From Azospirillum sp. TSH64 (GTDB lineage: Bacteria > Pseudomonadota > Alphaproteobacteria > Azospirillales > Azospirillaceae): 63,206 bases of DNA. The translations under genes and the position numbers were made by a program. Location: positions 6,766,555 through 6,829,760 of the forward strand of contig NZ_LGQW01000015.1 in the NCBI RefSeq assembly GCF_003116035.1, written 5' to 3'. This document shows positions 17,436 through 26,256 of this stretch, piece after piece (within the stretch, counting starts at the first letter, position 1; every line of letters starts with the position of its first letter). Under the pieces are notes generated by a model. The model was not told the DNA's origin, made no database searches, and was given only the letters and a program-made list of their open reading frames with translations.

Positions 17436-18212
17436 ATGCTCTTCGGTTTCGGGCGCCTTGCATTCGTCCTGTGGCTCTGCGCGGTCGGCGGTCAGGTCTT
17501 CACCCTGTTCGCCTTCCACAACGCGGTGGCCGAGGCTCACACCAGCGAGATCGCCGCGCGGCTTTCGGCGTTGACGAACCGCGTCGCCGCGGCTGCGGCG
17601 GAACGCGCCACCATCGGAATTCCTCTGGCCCACCAGACCGACCTCCAGCGCCGCATCGAACTGGCGACCGGCGTCGGCAGCGGCGTCGCGCTGCATGTCG
17701 TTGACGCGCGCGGCACGGTACTTTTCAGCACCGCGCGGGAAATGGTCGGCGCGACGGTTCCGGCCTCGTGGATCGGCATCGTCGCAGCCGCTCCGGCGGA
17801 GCCGTGGAGCCACGAGGGGCGCGACGGCATGGTCATCGGCGTGCCGGTGCTCGATGCCCTTGGCGCGGTGGGCGGCGCCATTCTCGGCCATGCGGCGCAG
17901 GAGGATGCGCGGGTCGAGGTGCTGACGGCGCTGCGCGAGACGGCGACGGTCACCCTCGTGTTCCTGATGCTGGTCGCCGTGCTGGCGGCGCTGGGCACCC
18001 GCCTGCTGGTCGGGGAGACCCATCGTTCCGTTTTGAAGCTAAAGGCATTTTACGAGGCGCAGTGCCAGAGGCTGATGGGGGCGGAGCCCGCCAATGTCGG
18101 GACGCGCCCCGCGGGGCAGGCGCTCGGCGTGGTCCTGCACGGTCTGGAGCAGGCCGAGGAACAGGCCGCCCGCATCGACGATGCGCCAAACCGCGGCACG
18201 TCGGGAGCATAA
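17436..18212 (+). CDS. Sensor-like membrane protein (paralogue of the protein at 37603)
   Basis: The 258-residue protein starts at the ATG at 17436, with AGGAGG 6 bp upstream. TM1 spans about residues 8-28, a periplasmic region runs to about residue 168 and contains a PAS/Cache-like core (GVALHVVDARGTVLFSTAREMVG), TM2 lies at 171-189, and a cytoplasmic helical tail of about 70 residues follows. There is no kinase, cyclase or HTH domain. Length, topology and position before a sensor-plus-multi-TM gene are the same as for the gene at 37603. It lies 3 bp before the next gene. It could be a ligand-binding subunit of a membrane complex with that partner. Confidence 0.65.
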   Translation: MLFGFGRLAFVLWLCAVGGQVFTLFAFHNAVAEAHTSEIAARLSALTNRVAAAAAERATIGIPLAHQTDLQRRIELATGVGSGVALHVVDARGTVLFSTAREMVGATVPASWIGIVAAAPAEPWSHEGRDGMVIGVPVLDALGAVGGAILGHAAQEDARVEVLTALRETATVTLVFLMLVAVLAALGTRLLVGETHRSVLKLKAFYEAQCQRLMGAEPANVGTRPAGQALGVVLHGLEQAEEQAARIDDAPNRGTSGA

Positions 18213-18215
18213 CCA

Positions 18216-20144
18216 ATGCTGTTTGGATCCGAGCACCCGGTCCGCCGCTTCGTCCCGCTGCTGGTCGCGGTCGTCGTCATCCCGTGGATCGCCACGCTGG
18301 CGGCGGCGCTGGTCGGCGCCGCCAATCTGGCCGACCGGGGCACCGCCACACGCACCGACATCGTCGGCCAGGCCCTGGTGCAGGACCTCGAAAAGGCGCT
18401 CGGCCTCGGGCTGCCGCTGAACCGTCTGGCCGGCATGGACGATTATCTGGAGGAACTCTCCGACATCGTTCCCGAGATCGAGCTGGTGCTGATCGCCGAC
18501 GCCGATGGGAAGACCCTGTTCCAGAAGGCGACCACCGGGCGGCCGGACCTGTCGGCGCGCCTGTCCGCGGCCGAGACCGACTGGTCGGCCTTCCACCTGT
18601 CGGTGCAGCGCTATCCCCTGCGGACCGGGGCGACGCAGGCCGGCGAGGTGATCCTCGGCCGGAAGGCACTGGCACAGCCGGCGAACACCCGGCGCATCCT
18701 CATCGATTTCGCGGTGGCGCTGACCATCGCGCTGACGGGCGGGTCTCTGCTTCTCCGCATGCTCGTGCACACGCAGCTGGTCGCGCCGCTCGGCTATGCC
18801 AGCGGGCTCGACGCGGTGGTGGCCCGGCGCGTCTATGACCGGATCGCTCCGCCGGTGGACCAAAGCCTGATCGGCGGCCTGCTGGCGGAGATGAACCGGC
18901 TGGTGATCGGCGTCAACGACCGCTTCGCCCGTGCGCACGCCTACCTGACCGAAGTGCGCGACCTCAGCTTCAATCCGGACGCGGCGGCGGAGGTCGAGCC
19001 CCTGATCGCCCGCATCGAGCGGCTGGGCCGTTTCTCGCCCGACCGGCTCGCGGCGCTGCCGCCGGTCGCGGGCAACCCGCTGCCGCATGCCGTCGTCTTC
19101 TTCGCCGCGGTGGCGCTGTCCATCCTCGCCGGCGTCGCCGCCCAGCGCCTGCCCCTCGACACGGCCCTGGCCGCCACGGCGCTGGGCATCGCCCTGGCGG
19201 CCCCCTTCGCCCGCATCGTCGGGCGCTACGGGCTGGCGGTCACGCTCGCCGCGCTGGCGGCCTGGGGCGTGACCACCCTGTCGGACCCCGGCCGCGACCT
19301 GCTGCTCGCCGCGGCGGTCCTGGGCGGCATCGGCGCCGGCCTGTCGGTCCAGACCGTCCGCCCGATCCTCGACACGCTCGGTGCCGATCTCGGGGTGTCG
19401 GCCACCGGCGGGCTGGTGGCCGGGGCGGGGATTTCCATCCTGTGCACCGCGAGCATCGGCACCGGACCGGTGATGGGAATCGGCGCCGTGTCGGCAGCCA
19501 TCGGCCTGCTGGTCGCCTTGCGCGTGGAGCGCATCGCGTCGGCGCGCCGGGCTCCCCTGATCCTGCGCCAGATCTTCACCCTCGACCGCTGGTGGAACGG
19601 CGGACGGCCGGCGCCGAAGGGCTGGGCGCTGTGGCTGGTCACCGGCTTGTCCCTGGCCTATGCCGCCATGCCGCAGGTGGCCGGTACCCCCGGTGTCCGC
19701 CAGGGCGCGGAGTTCATCTGGTTCCACGGCGGTGCCGCGTGGCTGGCGGCGATTGCGGTGGTGGCGCTCTCGCCCCGGCCGGCGACTGCCGTGCTGCTGT
19801 CCTTGTCCGCCACCGCCCTGGCGGCCGGCGCGTTGGCCTTGGGGGCCGTCGCGGCCGGGCCGGGCACGGCGCTGGCCGTCGCCGCGGCGCTCGGCGCCGG
19901 GCATGCCGCGCTGGCGGCGGGCGGCGAGAATGGCGGTCTGGTCGCCTTGCGCGGAGCGATGGCGCTTCTGGCCGGAATGGGGCTGCCGCTGCTGCTCGGC
20001 GGCACTGCCGGTGTCGCCGCGGCCTCGGCCGGGCTGGTGGTGACGGTCGCCCTGCTGCCGCCCATCGCGCTGGCGCTGCGGCGCGTCCTGCAGGACCGCC
20101 GGACCGTGCCGGCCGCCGCGGCGGAGGGGAGTGCGGCGGCATGA
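18216..20144 (+). CDS. Fusion of sensor region and multi-TM (degenerate MFS-like) domain
   Basis: The 642-residue membrane protein has TM1 near residues 12-36, a periplasmic sensor-like region with LVLIADADGKTLFQKAT, TM2 near 165-187, and a HAMP-like linker. From about residue 290 to 620 there are ten or more Ala/Gly/Leu-rich TM segments. The layout matches the sensor-MFS protein at 38379, but the MFS motif A (GxxxDRxGRR type) seen there twice is not recognisable here. The transporter half may therefore be a degenerate, signalling-only version. The stop overlaps the next start (ATGA). Confidence 0.65.
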   Translation: MLFGSEHPVRRFVPLLVAVVVIPWIATLAAALVGAANLADRGTATRTDIVGQALVQDLEKALGLGLPLNRLAGMDDYLEELSDIVPEIELVLIADADGKTLFQKATTGRPDLSARLSAAETDWSAFHLSVQRYPLRTGATQAGEVILGRKALAQPANTRRILIDFAVALTIALTGGSLLLRMLVHTQLVAPLGYASGLDAVVARRVYDRIAPPVDQSLIGGLLAEMNRLVIGVNDRFARAHAYLTEVRDLSFNPDAAAEVEPLIARIERLGRFSPDRLAALPPVAGNPLPHAVVFFAAVALSILAGVAAQRLPLDTALAATALGIALAAPFARIVGRYGLAVTLAALAAWGVTTLSDPGRDLLLAAAVLGGIGAGLSVQTVRPILDTLGADLGVSATGGLVAGAGISILCTASIGTGPVMGIGAVSAAIGLLVALRVERIASARRAPLILRQIFTLDRWWNGGRPAPKGWALWLVTGLSLAYAAMPQVAGTPGVRQGAEFIWFHGGAAWLAAIAVVALSPRPATAVLLSLSATALAAGALALGAVAAGPGTALAVAAALGAGHAALAAGGENGGLVALRGAMALLAGMGLPLLLGGTAGVAAASAGLVVTVALLPPIALALRRVLQDRRTVPAAAAEGSAAA

Positions 20145-22213
20145 GGATGGGCATTGTGGGATCCGGCAGCATGGAAGCCGGCACTACGGGAGCCGGATTG
20201 GGCGGGCGGATGTTCGTCTTCGCCGCCGGTGCGGTGCTGGCGGTGCTCGCCACGGCGGTCCTTTTCGCCGTGCTGTGGGGCGACCGCACCGCGGAACGCC
20301 GTGTGGCGGAGGAGACCCGTGTCGCCCAGCGGCTTTGGGAAAGCCTGATGGAGGAGGAGGCCGTCGTCATGCAGCGGGCGGCGGCCGACCCGCTGCTGGT
20401 CGCGGCGCTGGACCGCAACAACGGCCAGGCCGCGGCGGCCCGGCTGCCGCTGCTCGGCTTCTCCTCGGCGGCGCTGGTCAACAGCGTCGGGCAGCCGCAG
20501 ATCTCGGTGCCGGCGCCGACCGACATGCGCCTCATCGACGAACGGCGTGTCGCCCAGGTGCTGGCGCAGAACGATGCCTACACCGGCCTCGTCGTCGTCG
20601 GCGGTGCCGTGCAGCACATGGTGGCGGCCCCCTTCGGCGAGACGCGGCCGGTCGACCGTGTCGTCCTCGCGCTGCGCACCGTGCAGCCGAGCCTCACGGT
20701 CCTCGCCCGCGTCCTTGGCGGCTCGGCCTATCTGGTCGACGGCAACGGCGCGCTTTACGACCGTGCCGGCGCCCTGCCCTGGGAGGACATCCAGCCGTCC
20801 CTGGGGGGCGGCGGCGGGGACCATGCCAAGGTCCACCGGTCCGGCCGCAGCTTCGAGGTCCGCACCCTTCGCCTCGCCGACCCTGCCGGCGGCAACACGC
20901 TGGCGCTGGTCGTGGCACGCGAATCCACGCTGGAAGACATGGCGACCAGCCTGTTCGACACCAGCGCCATCCTGGTGCTGATGACCGTGCTGGCGGCCAG
21001 CCTGTTCGGGCTGGAGTGGTTTTTCCGCCGTTCCCTGGCGCCGATCCACGCGTCGCTGTCCGCGCTGTCGGCGCTGGCCGACGGCAACACCAACGTGGCG
21101 GTGCTCGGCGCCGAGCGCAGCGACGAGGCGGGCCGGCTCGCCCGCACGGTGGAGGTGTTCCGCAACCGCAGCCGCGCCCTTCAGGATGCCGAGGCGCGGC
21201 GTGGCCGCCATTGGCTGCGTCAGCAGTCCTTCATCCGCAAGCAGATGCTGCGCATGGCCGAAACCCTGCCCGACCAGGGGCGGGTGGAGCTGCTGGGGGA
21301 TCTGGACCGCATCGAGTCCGTCACCGGCCGCGGCGACGGGGCGGGCGGTGACGGGGCCGGCGGTCTGGCGGTTGCCTTCGAGGTGATGGCCGAGCGTGTG
21401 CGCAGCCAGCACGCCGCCCTGGACGGCATGGTCGTGCAGCTTCGCGCCTCGCTCGACACCAAGACCGAACTGGTGGAACTGCAAAAGCAGTTCGAGATCG
21501 CGCGCCGCATGCAGCAGGCGATCCTGCCCGCCGGCCTGCCGGCCCGCCCCGATCTGGCGGCGGCCGGCCTGCTGCTGCCGGCGGCGGAGTTCGACGGAAG
21601 CTTCTACGATTTCTTCCTGGCCGACGACGACACGCTGGTGGTGCTGCTGGGCCAGGTATCTGGCGGCGGTCTGGCCGGCGGCTTCATGACGGTGACCGCC
21701 CGTACCGCCGTGCGCGCGCTGGCCTCCGCCGGGCTCGGCCCGGGGGCCTGCCTGACCGGCGCCAACCGCCTGCTCGCCGCCGACAATGCGGCGGGGCTGC
21801 GGATCGGGCTGGCGATGGGCGTGGTGACCCTGCGCAACCGCCGCTTCGTCTTCGCCGGTGCCGGCGTGCCGGCCCCGTTCCTGGCCCGTCGCCTGGGCGA
21901 TGTCGTCGATCTGCCGGTGGCGGAGAACCCGCCGCTTGGACTCGACGCCGGCCTGACGGTCGCCGAGACCGCATTCGACCTGCCGGTGCCGAGCACGCTG
22001 GTTCTGTGCGGTTCGGGCCTGCTCGACGGCACCAACCGGTTCGACATGCCGTTCGGCCGCACCCACATGGGCGAGGTGCTGAGCGGTCTCGACGATCTTT
22101 CGGCCGACAGCACCGTCGCCGCCGTGCAGGCGGCGCTGTTCGAGCATGCCGGCGGCCGTACCGTTCCGATGGCGCGCGACCGCACCTGTCTCGCCGTGCG
22201 GGTGCGGGCATGA
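20141..22213 (+). CDS. Membrane sensor with SpoIIE/PP2C-like domain, probably a pseudophosphatase
   Basis: The 690-residue protein has TM1 at 23-46, a periplasmic sensor region, TM2 at 273-296, a HAMP-like region at about 297-345, a coiled coil, and a C-terminal SpoIIE/RsbU-type domain from about 450. The IARRMQQAILP motif and overall fold signature are clear. Expected metal ligands are altered: the GGDFYD-type motif reads DGSFYD at 485-490, the GDVSG-type motif reads GQVSG at 504-508, the TDG-type motif reads GSG at 624-626, and the DDxT-type motif reads RDRT at 679-682. It likely binds a partner rather than dephosphorylating it. The start overlaps the preceding stop. The longer 5' frame is a shadow. 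Confidence 0.8.
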   Translation: MRMGIVGSGSMEAGTTGAGLGGRMFVFAAGAVLAVLATAVLFAVLWGDRTAERRVAEETRVAQRLWESLMEEEAVVMQRAAADPLLVAALDRNNGQAAAARLPLLGFSSAALVNSVGQPQISVPAPTDMRLIDERRVAQVLAQNDAYTGLVVVGGAVQHMVAAPFGETRPVDRVVLALRTVQPSLTVLARVLGGSAYLVDGNGALYDRAGALPWEDIQPSLGGGGGDHAKVHRSGRSFEVRTLRLADPAGGNTLALVVARESTLEDMATSLFDTSAILVLMTVLAASLFGLEWFFRRSLAPIHASLSALSALADGNTNVAVLGAERSDEAGRLARTVEVFRNRSRALQDAEARRGRHWLRQQSFIRKQMLRMAETLPDQGRVELLGDLDRIESVTGRGDGAGGDGAGGLAVAFEVMAERVRSQHAALDGMVVQLRASLDTKTELVELQKQFEIARRMQQAILPAGLPARPDLAAAGLLLPAAEFDGSFYDFFLADDDTLVVLLGQVSGGGLAGGFMTVTARTAVRALASAGLGPGACLTGANRLLAADNAAGLRIGLAMGVVTLRNRRFVFAGAGVPAPFLARRLGDVVDLPVAENPPLGLDAGLTVAETAFDLPVPSTLVLCGSGLLDGTNRFDMPFGRTHMGEVLSGLDDLSADSTVAAVQAALFEHAGGRTVPMARDRTCLAVRVRA

Positions 22214-22809
22214 CGGCCGGCCTGTTTGCCCGCGCCGCGGCGGCGTTCGTCTTTCTCGTGCTGTTCGCTTTCCCCGGGGCCGCGCGGGCACAGCACCCGT
22301 GCGAGAGCTACTTCGCGGCGAACGAGGCGGCCTACGGCATCCCCACCGGCATCCTGCACGCCATCGGCATGACCGAGTCCGGCCGCGGCGGCGCGACCTG
22401 GCCCTGGGCGCTGAACCTGGGCGGGGCCCCGGCCTTTCCGGCAAGCCGCGGCGAGGCGCTGGCGCTGATGGGCGACGGGGCGGGGTCGCTACGCCTCGAC
22501 ATGGCGGTCGGCTGCATGCAGGTGCACACGCGCTGGCACGCGCGCGCCTTCCGCTTCGGCGAGGACATCCTGGACCCGGCGACCAATGTCGCCTATGCGG
22601 CGGCCTTCCTGCGCCTGCTCTATGACCGCCATGGCTCCTGGACCGAGGCGGTGCGCCGTTACCATGCCGGTGCCGGCAATCCCCAGGCGCAGGACATCTA
22701 CCTGTGCCGGGTGCTGGGCTGGCGGGTCCGTCTCGGCTACCAGCGCGAGACCTCGGCGATGGACGGTCTGTGCGCCGCTGCCCGGACCGTCTCGGCGGAG
22801 GGGCGATGA
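22210..22809 (+). CDS. Periplasmic lytic transglycosylase (SLT family)
   Basis: The 199-residue protein has a signal peptide ending near residue 28 (ARA-Q). The SLT fold follows: catalytic Glu in IGMTESGRGG, then MAVGCMQVHTRWH (GxMQ motif), NVAYAAAFLRLLYD, and AVRRYHAG near the end. It cleaves glycan strands. Dedicated hydrolases open the peptidoglycan for assembly of the T6SS trans-envelope complex, and this gene lies in the operon upstream of tssJKLM. The ATG overlaps the previous stop (ATGA). Two SPOR-domain genes follow directly. Confidence 0.88.
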   Translation: MTAGLFARAAAAFVFLVLFAFPGAARAQHPCESYFAANEAAYGIPTGILHAIGMTESGRGGATWPWALNLGGAPAFPASRGEALALMGDGAGSLRLDMAVGCMQVHTRWHARAFRFGEDILDPATNVAYAAAFLRLLYDRHGSWTEAVRRYHAGAGNPQAQDIYLCRVLGWRVRLGYQRETSAMDGLCAAARTVSAEGR

Positions 22810-23375
22810 AGAAGCTTCTCCTTGCCGTGCTGGTCCTGCTGCTGTTGGTGGTGGCGTTCGGCGGCGGCTACTATCTGGCCGGCGGCGAGCTTCCGGGAGG
22901 CACCGCCCAAGCCGCCAAAGATGGTCAGGCGCCGGCAGGAGGTGTCGCAGGGGCGGCCAACGGCACTGCTCCGGCCGGTGCGCCCGCCACCGCCCCGGCC
23001 GGAACGAAGGCCGCGGACGGGAGGGATGCCAAGGATGCGAAGGGCGTCCCTGAAGAAAACCCGCCGCCCGCCATCCCGGTGAGACCCGCTACGGCGACCG
23101 CAAAGGGCGGCACGGTCTACGCCGTCGAGCTGGGCGCCTTCCGGTCGCCCGACAATGCGAAGGCCTTTGCCGGGGTGATGCAGGAGCGCGGTCTGCCCGT
23201 GTCCATCGTCGAGACGGTCGACGCCGGCGGACGGCCCTGGTTGCGCGTGCGCGCCGGCAGCTTCGCCGACCTGTGGCAGGCCGAGGCCCGCCGGCCCGAG
23301 TATGAGCGGGTCGCGGGGATCGGCGGGGTGGTGGTCGGCGAGACGTCCCCTGCCGCTCCTGCCGCCGCTCCGTGA
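22806..23375 (+). CDS. Membrane-anchored SPOR-domain protein 1
   Basis: The 189-residue protein has an N-terminal TM or uncleaved signal (residues 4-25), an Ala/Pro/Gly-rich linker to about residue 100, and a C-terminal SPOR domain (VYAVELGAFRSPDNAKAFAGVMQERG, then WLRVRAGSFADLWQAEA). SPOR domains bind glycan strands lacking stem peptides. The start overlaps the lytic transglycosylase stop. It probably helps place or anchor the T6SS membrane complex, whose TssL here lacks a peptidoglycan-binding domain. That link is inferred. Confidence 0.82.
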   Translation: MKKLLLAVLVLLLLVVAFGGGYYLAGGELPGGTAQAAKDGQAPAGGVAGAANGTAPAGAPATAPAGTKAADGRDAKDAKGVPEENPPPAIPVRPATATAKGGTVYAVELGAFRSPDNAKAFAGVMQERGLPVSIVETVDAGGRPWLRVRAGSFADLWQAEARRPEYERVAGIGGVVVGETSPAAPAAAP

Positions 23376-23625
23376 CCGGCGGCCTTCCGCGACCTGCCGC
23401 GGACGTTGAATGCTCCACATTGGATGTATGCCTCAACCCCGCGGAAACGCATGGGATGCGGACTTTCGCCCATGCCGGAAATAGGCCTTCGGGACAGCGT
23501 CCGGTCCGCCCCCGCTGACTACGCCAGAACGAACCAGACAGAGGGCGTGAATCCGGCGGCTTGATGTTTCAATTGCCACGATCCGGGCCGACGGGCTCTC
23601 GGAACAGGATTTCGCTTGGGATGCG
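23376..23625 (+). other. 250-bp gap between the two SPOR genes
   Basis: This is the largest gap in the plus-strand T6SS arm before the tssJKLM block. It holds no credible gene and could carry an internal promoter; only weak TTGAAT/TATGCC-like elements were seen around 23405-23430. Confidence 0.35.
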
Positions 23626-24420
23626 ATGGCGATGACGACGATTACGCTGGGGCGGGGACAGGTGGCCGGGCTGGCCATCGGCGTTGTCGTGCTCATGGTT
23701 GTCGCCGTGCTGCTGGGCGTCGGGATCGCCGTGGCGACGATGGGTCCGGGGCCGGCCACGCAGGTCGCCGCCGGCACTGGTCCCGCCACTGGTGCTGCCC
23801 CTGCCGCCGCCCCGGCTGGCGAAGGCCGGTTTGCCGGCGTCGCCGACACCGTCGGCATGAGTTCCATCTCGCGCCGGTTCGAGACCGAACAGGCGGTCAA
23901 GGCCACCGCCGACCGTGCCGCGGACACCGTCTCGGGCGTGGCGGAGAGCGTGCTGGACCCGGTCGCCCACGGCACGCTCGCCGCCGCCGGCCGCTTCCTT
24001 CCGTCCTGGATGGCCGCTCCGGTGGCCAAGTCGGTGAACCGAGCCTCCTTCCAGGCGCGCAGCAAGCTGTCCTACGGCGTCGAGAACGGCGTCGAGGACC
24101 GTCTGTTCAACGGGCTCGATCAGATGAGCGGGCAAGGGGCGAAGGCGGGCGATCCGGCCCCCGTGCGCAGCTTCGCGGTCGAGCTGGGCCGCTTCGCCAG
24201 CCAGGCCAATGCCGAGAGCTTCGCCGACGCCGCCGGCCAGCGGGGCGTCTCCGCCGCCGTCTCCTACACGCCCGACGGCGGGGCCACGACACCCTATGCC
24301 GTGCGCAGCGGCCGTTTCGCCACCACCGACGAGGCGACCGCCGCCGCGGACGCCATCAAGCGGTCCAGCGGCGTCGCCGGAACCGTCGTCACCCTTGCCG
24401 AGCCGGGAGGACGGTCCTGA
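23626..24420 (+). CDS. Membrane-anchored SPOR-domain protein 2
   Basis: The 264-residue protein has one TM segment at about 12-37, an Ala/Gly/Pro linker, a central helical region with VSGVAESVLDPVAHGT, and a C-terminal SPOR domain at about 182-262 (FAVELGRFASQANAESFADAAG, then YAVRSGRFATTDEATAA). It resembles the preceding SPOR protein in its last 75 residues but is otherwise different. The start may be either of two Met codons, at 23626 and 23632. The stop overlaps the tssJ-like start (TGATG). A role with TssJLM in attaching to peptidoglycan is likely from context. Confidence 0.78.
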   Translation: MAMTTITLGRGQVAGLAIGVVVLMVVAVLLGVGIAVATMGPGPATQVAAGTGPATGAAPAAAPAGEGRFAGVADTVGMSSISRRFETEQAVKATADRAADTVSGVAESVLDPVAHGTLAAAGRFLPSWMAAPVAKSVNRASFQARSKLSYGVENGVEDRLFNGLDQMSGQGAKAGDPAPVRSFAVELGRFASQANAESFADAAGQRGVSAAVSYTPDGGATTPYAVRSGRFATTDEATAAADAIKRSSGVAGTVVTLAEPGGRS

Positions 24421-24869
24421 TGTCCCTTCGACGTTCCCATGCTGCCCTCGCTTTCCCCCTGGCCCTTCTTCTGCTTCTCGGTGCCTGTGCCGACAAGCCG
24501 GCGGCCTGGCTGAACACCGTGTCGTTCACCGTGGCGCCCGCCGCCAACGACAGCACGCCGGTCGCCATCGACGTGGTGTCGATCCGCGACAAGGCGCTGG
24601 TCGATCAGCTCACCGCCCTCACCGCCGCCGACTGGTTCGCCAAGCGCGAGCAGTACCGGCGCGACCACCCCTCGACCCTGGACATCGCGAGCTGGGAGCT
24701 GGTGCCCGGCCAAAAGCTCGACGCCCAGCTTCCGTCGGACCGCGAAGCGGCCTGGGCGATCCTCGTCTATGCCAACTACGCCACCCTCGGACCGCACCGC
24801 CTGCGCGTGCCCGACACGCGCACGCTTTCCCTCTCCGTCGGCGACAAGGATGTCGAACTTGCTCCCTGA
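24420..24869 (+). CDS. tssJ: T6SS outer-membrane lipoprotein, TssJ-like
   Basis: The 149-residue lipoprotein has an LLGAC lipobox with the lipidated Cys near residue 23. The mature part resembles the TssJ/T6SS lipoprotein group: an AIDVVSIRDKALVDQLTALTAADWF segment, a Pro-Gly-Gln-Lys segment, and a C-terminal AILVYANYATLGPHR stretch with beta-strand character. TssJ anchors TssM to the outer membrane. Similarity is divergent, so the call rests partly on position directly before tssK, tssL and tssM. Confidence 0.75.
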   Translation: MSLRRSHAALAFPLALLLLLGACADKPAAWLNTVSFTVAPAANDSTPVAIDVVSIRDKALVDQLTALTAADWFAKREQYRRDHPSTLDIASWELVPGQKLDAQLPSDREAAWAILVYANYATLGPHRLRVPDTRTLSLSVGDKDVELAP

Positions 24870-24896
24870 CGTTTCCGCCATTCACCGGAGGCCGGC

Positions 24897-26240
24897 ATGA
24901 CCGAGGCACGCGACATTCCCGAGGCCATCGCCTGGCACGACGGCATGCTGCTGGCCCCGCAGCATTTCCAGCAGCAGGCCCTGCGCAACGAGCGGCTGCT
25001 GACCTATCATGCCGGCCATGCCCGTCCCTTCCACTGGGGCGTCGTGCATTTCCAGGTGGACCGCGTCAATCTGGTGTCCGGTCTGGTGCGCATCCGCGAA
25101 CTGGAGGCGATCATGCCCGACGGGCTGATCGTCCATCATGCCGGCGACAGCAGCGAACCGCTGGAGGTGGACATCTCCGCCTATGCCGACCCGGTCGGCC
25201 AGACGCAGATCACCATCCATCTGGTCATCCCGCAGGCTCTGGCGGACCGGGCGCCCGGTCCCGGCGAGATCTCCCGCTTCCTCTCGGTGGAGGGGCGTCC
25301 GGTTCCCGACCTCAACGGCGGCGAGGAGGTGGCCATCGCCCGCCTGCGCCCGCGCCTGGGACTGTTCGCCACCACCGGCCCCAACCAGAAGCCGCCGCAG
25401 AAATTCGTGTCGATGCCGGTGGCCCAGGCGACCTTCCGCAACGACGCCTTCGTGCTGACCGACTTCGTGCCGCCGACGCTGTCGGTGACCGCCAACTCGG
25501 CGCTCGGCCGGCTGGGCGGTGAGATCGTGCGGCGCGTGCGCGAGAAGGCGCTGTTCCTGGCCGAACGCTCCGGCGTCGGCACAGGCAACGCCGCGACCGA
25601 GCTGGCCGACGCCGCCCGCACGGAAATCCGCAGCCTCGTCACCGGACTGCCGCCGCTGGAGGCGCAGCTCGCCGTCGGCGTCTGCCATCCCTTCGACGTC
25701 TACCTGTCGCTGTGCACGCTGGCCGGCCATCTCTCGGCTTTCGCCAACGGCGCGGTGCCGGCCAAGCTGTCGCGCTACGACCACGACGACCCGATGTCGG
25801 CCTATGGCGAGGTGCGCGACTTCATCCTGCGCATGATCGACCGCGTCAAGGAGGGCGTCGCCCGCATCCCCTTCACCTTCGAGGCCGGGATGTTCGGTCT
25901 GGTGATGGAGGAGGCCTGGCTGAAGGGCCGTCTGGTCATCGGCGTGCGCGGCCCGGCCGCCGCGACCGTGGGCGAGGTCGCCGCCTGGATGGAGAATTGC
26001 ATCGTCGCCTCCCACTCGAAGCTGGAGACGCTCTCCGGCCTGCGGGTGAAGGGAGCCGACCGCATCGCGCTGGACGACAGCGGCGAATCCGGCGTTGCCG
26101 CACCGCGCGGCGTCGTGCCGTTCGAGGTGGTGGTGGACCCCCGCTACATCGTCCCCGGCGAGCGGCTGGAGATCTGGAACCCCGACAGCATCGGCAGCCG
26201 CTTCCGGCCCGCCGAGATCACGCTGTTCGTCACGGCCTGA
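24897..26240 (+). CDS. tssK: T6SS baseplate-to-membrane connector TssK
   Basis: The 447-residue TssK/ImpJ/VasE protein opens with the family signature IAWHDGMLLAPQHFQQQALRNE and contains WGVVHFQVDRV and a PDGLIVHH segment. It joins the baseplate (TssFG) to the cytoplasmic domains of TssL and TssM. Length is typical. It lies 27 bp after the tssJ-like gene and 16 bp before tssL. Confidence 0.95.
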   Translation: MTEARDIPEAIAWHDGMLLAPQHFQQQALRNERLLTYHAGHARPFHWGVVHFQVDRVNLVSGLVRIRELEAIMPDGLIVHHAGDSSEPLEVDISAYADPVGQTQITIHLVIPQALADRAPGPGEISRFLSVEGRPVPDLNGGEEVAIARLRPRLGLFATTGPNQKPPQKFVSMPVAQATFRNDAFVLTDFVPPTLSVTANSALGRLGGEIVRRVREKALFLAERSGVGTGNAATELADAARTEIRSLVTGLPPLEAQLAVGVCHPFDVYLSLCTLAGHLSAFANGAVPAKLSRYDHDDPMSAYGEVRDFILRMIDRVKEGVARIPFTFEAGMFGLVMEEAWLKGRLVIGVRGPAAATVGEVAAWMENCIVASHSKLETLSGLRVKGADRIALDDSGESGVAAPRGVVPFEVVVDPRYIVPGERLEIWNPDSIGSRFRPAEITLFVTA

Positions 26241-26256
26241 GCTGAGGATTGGCACG

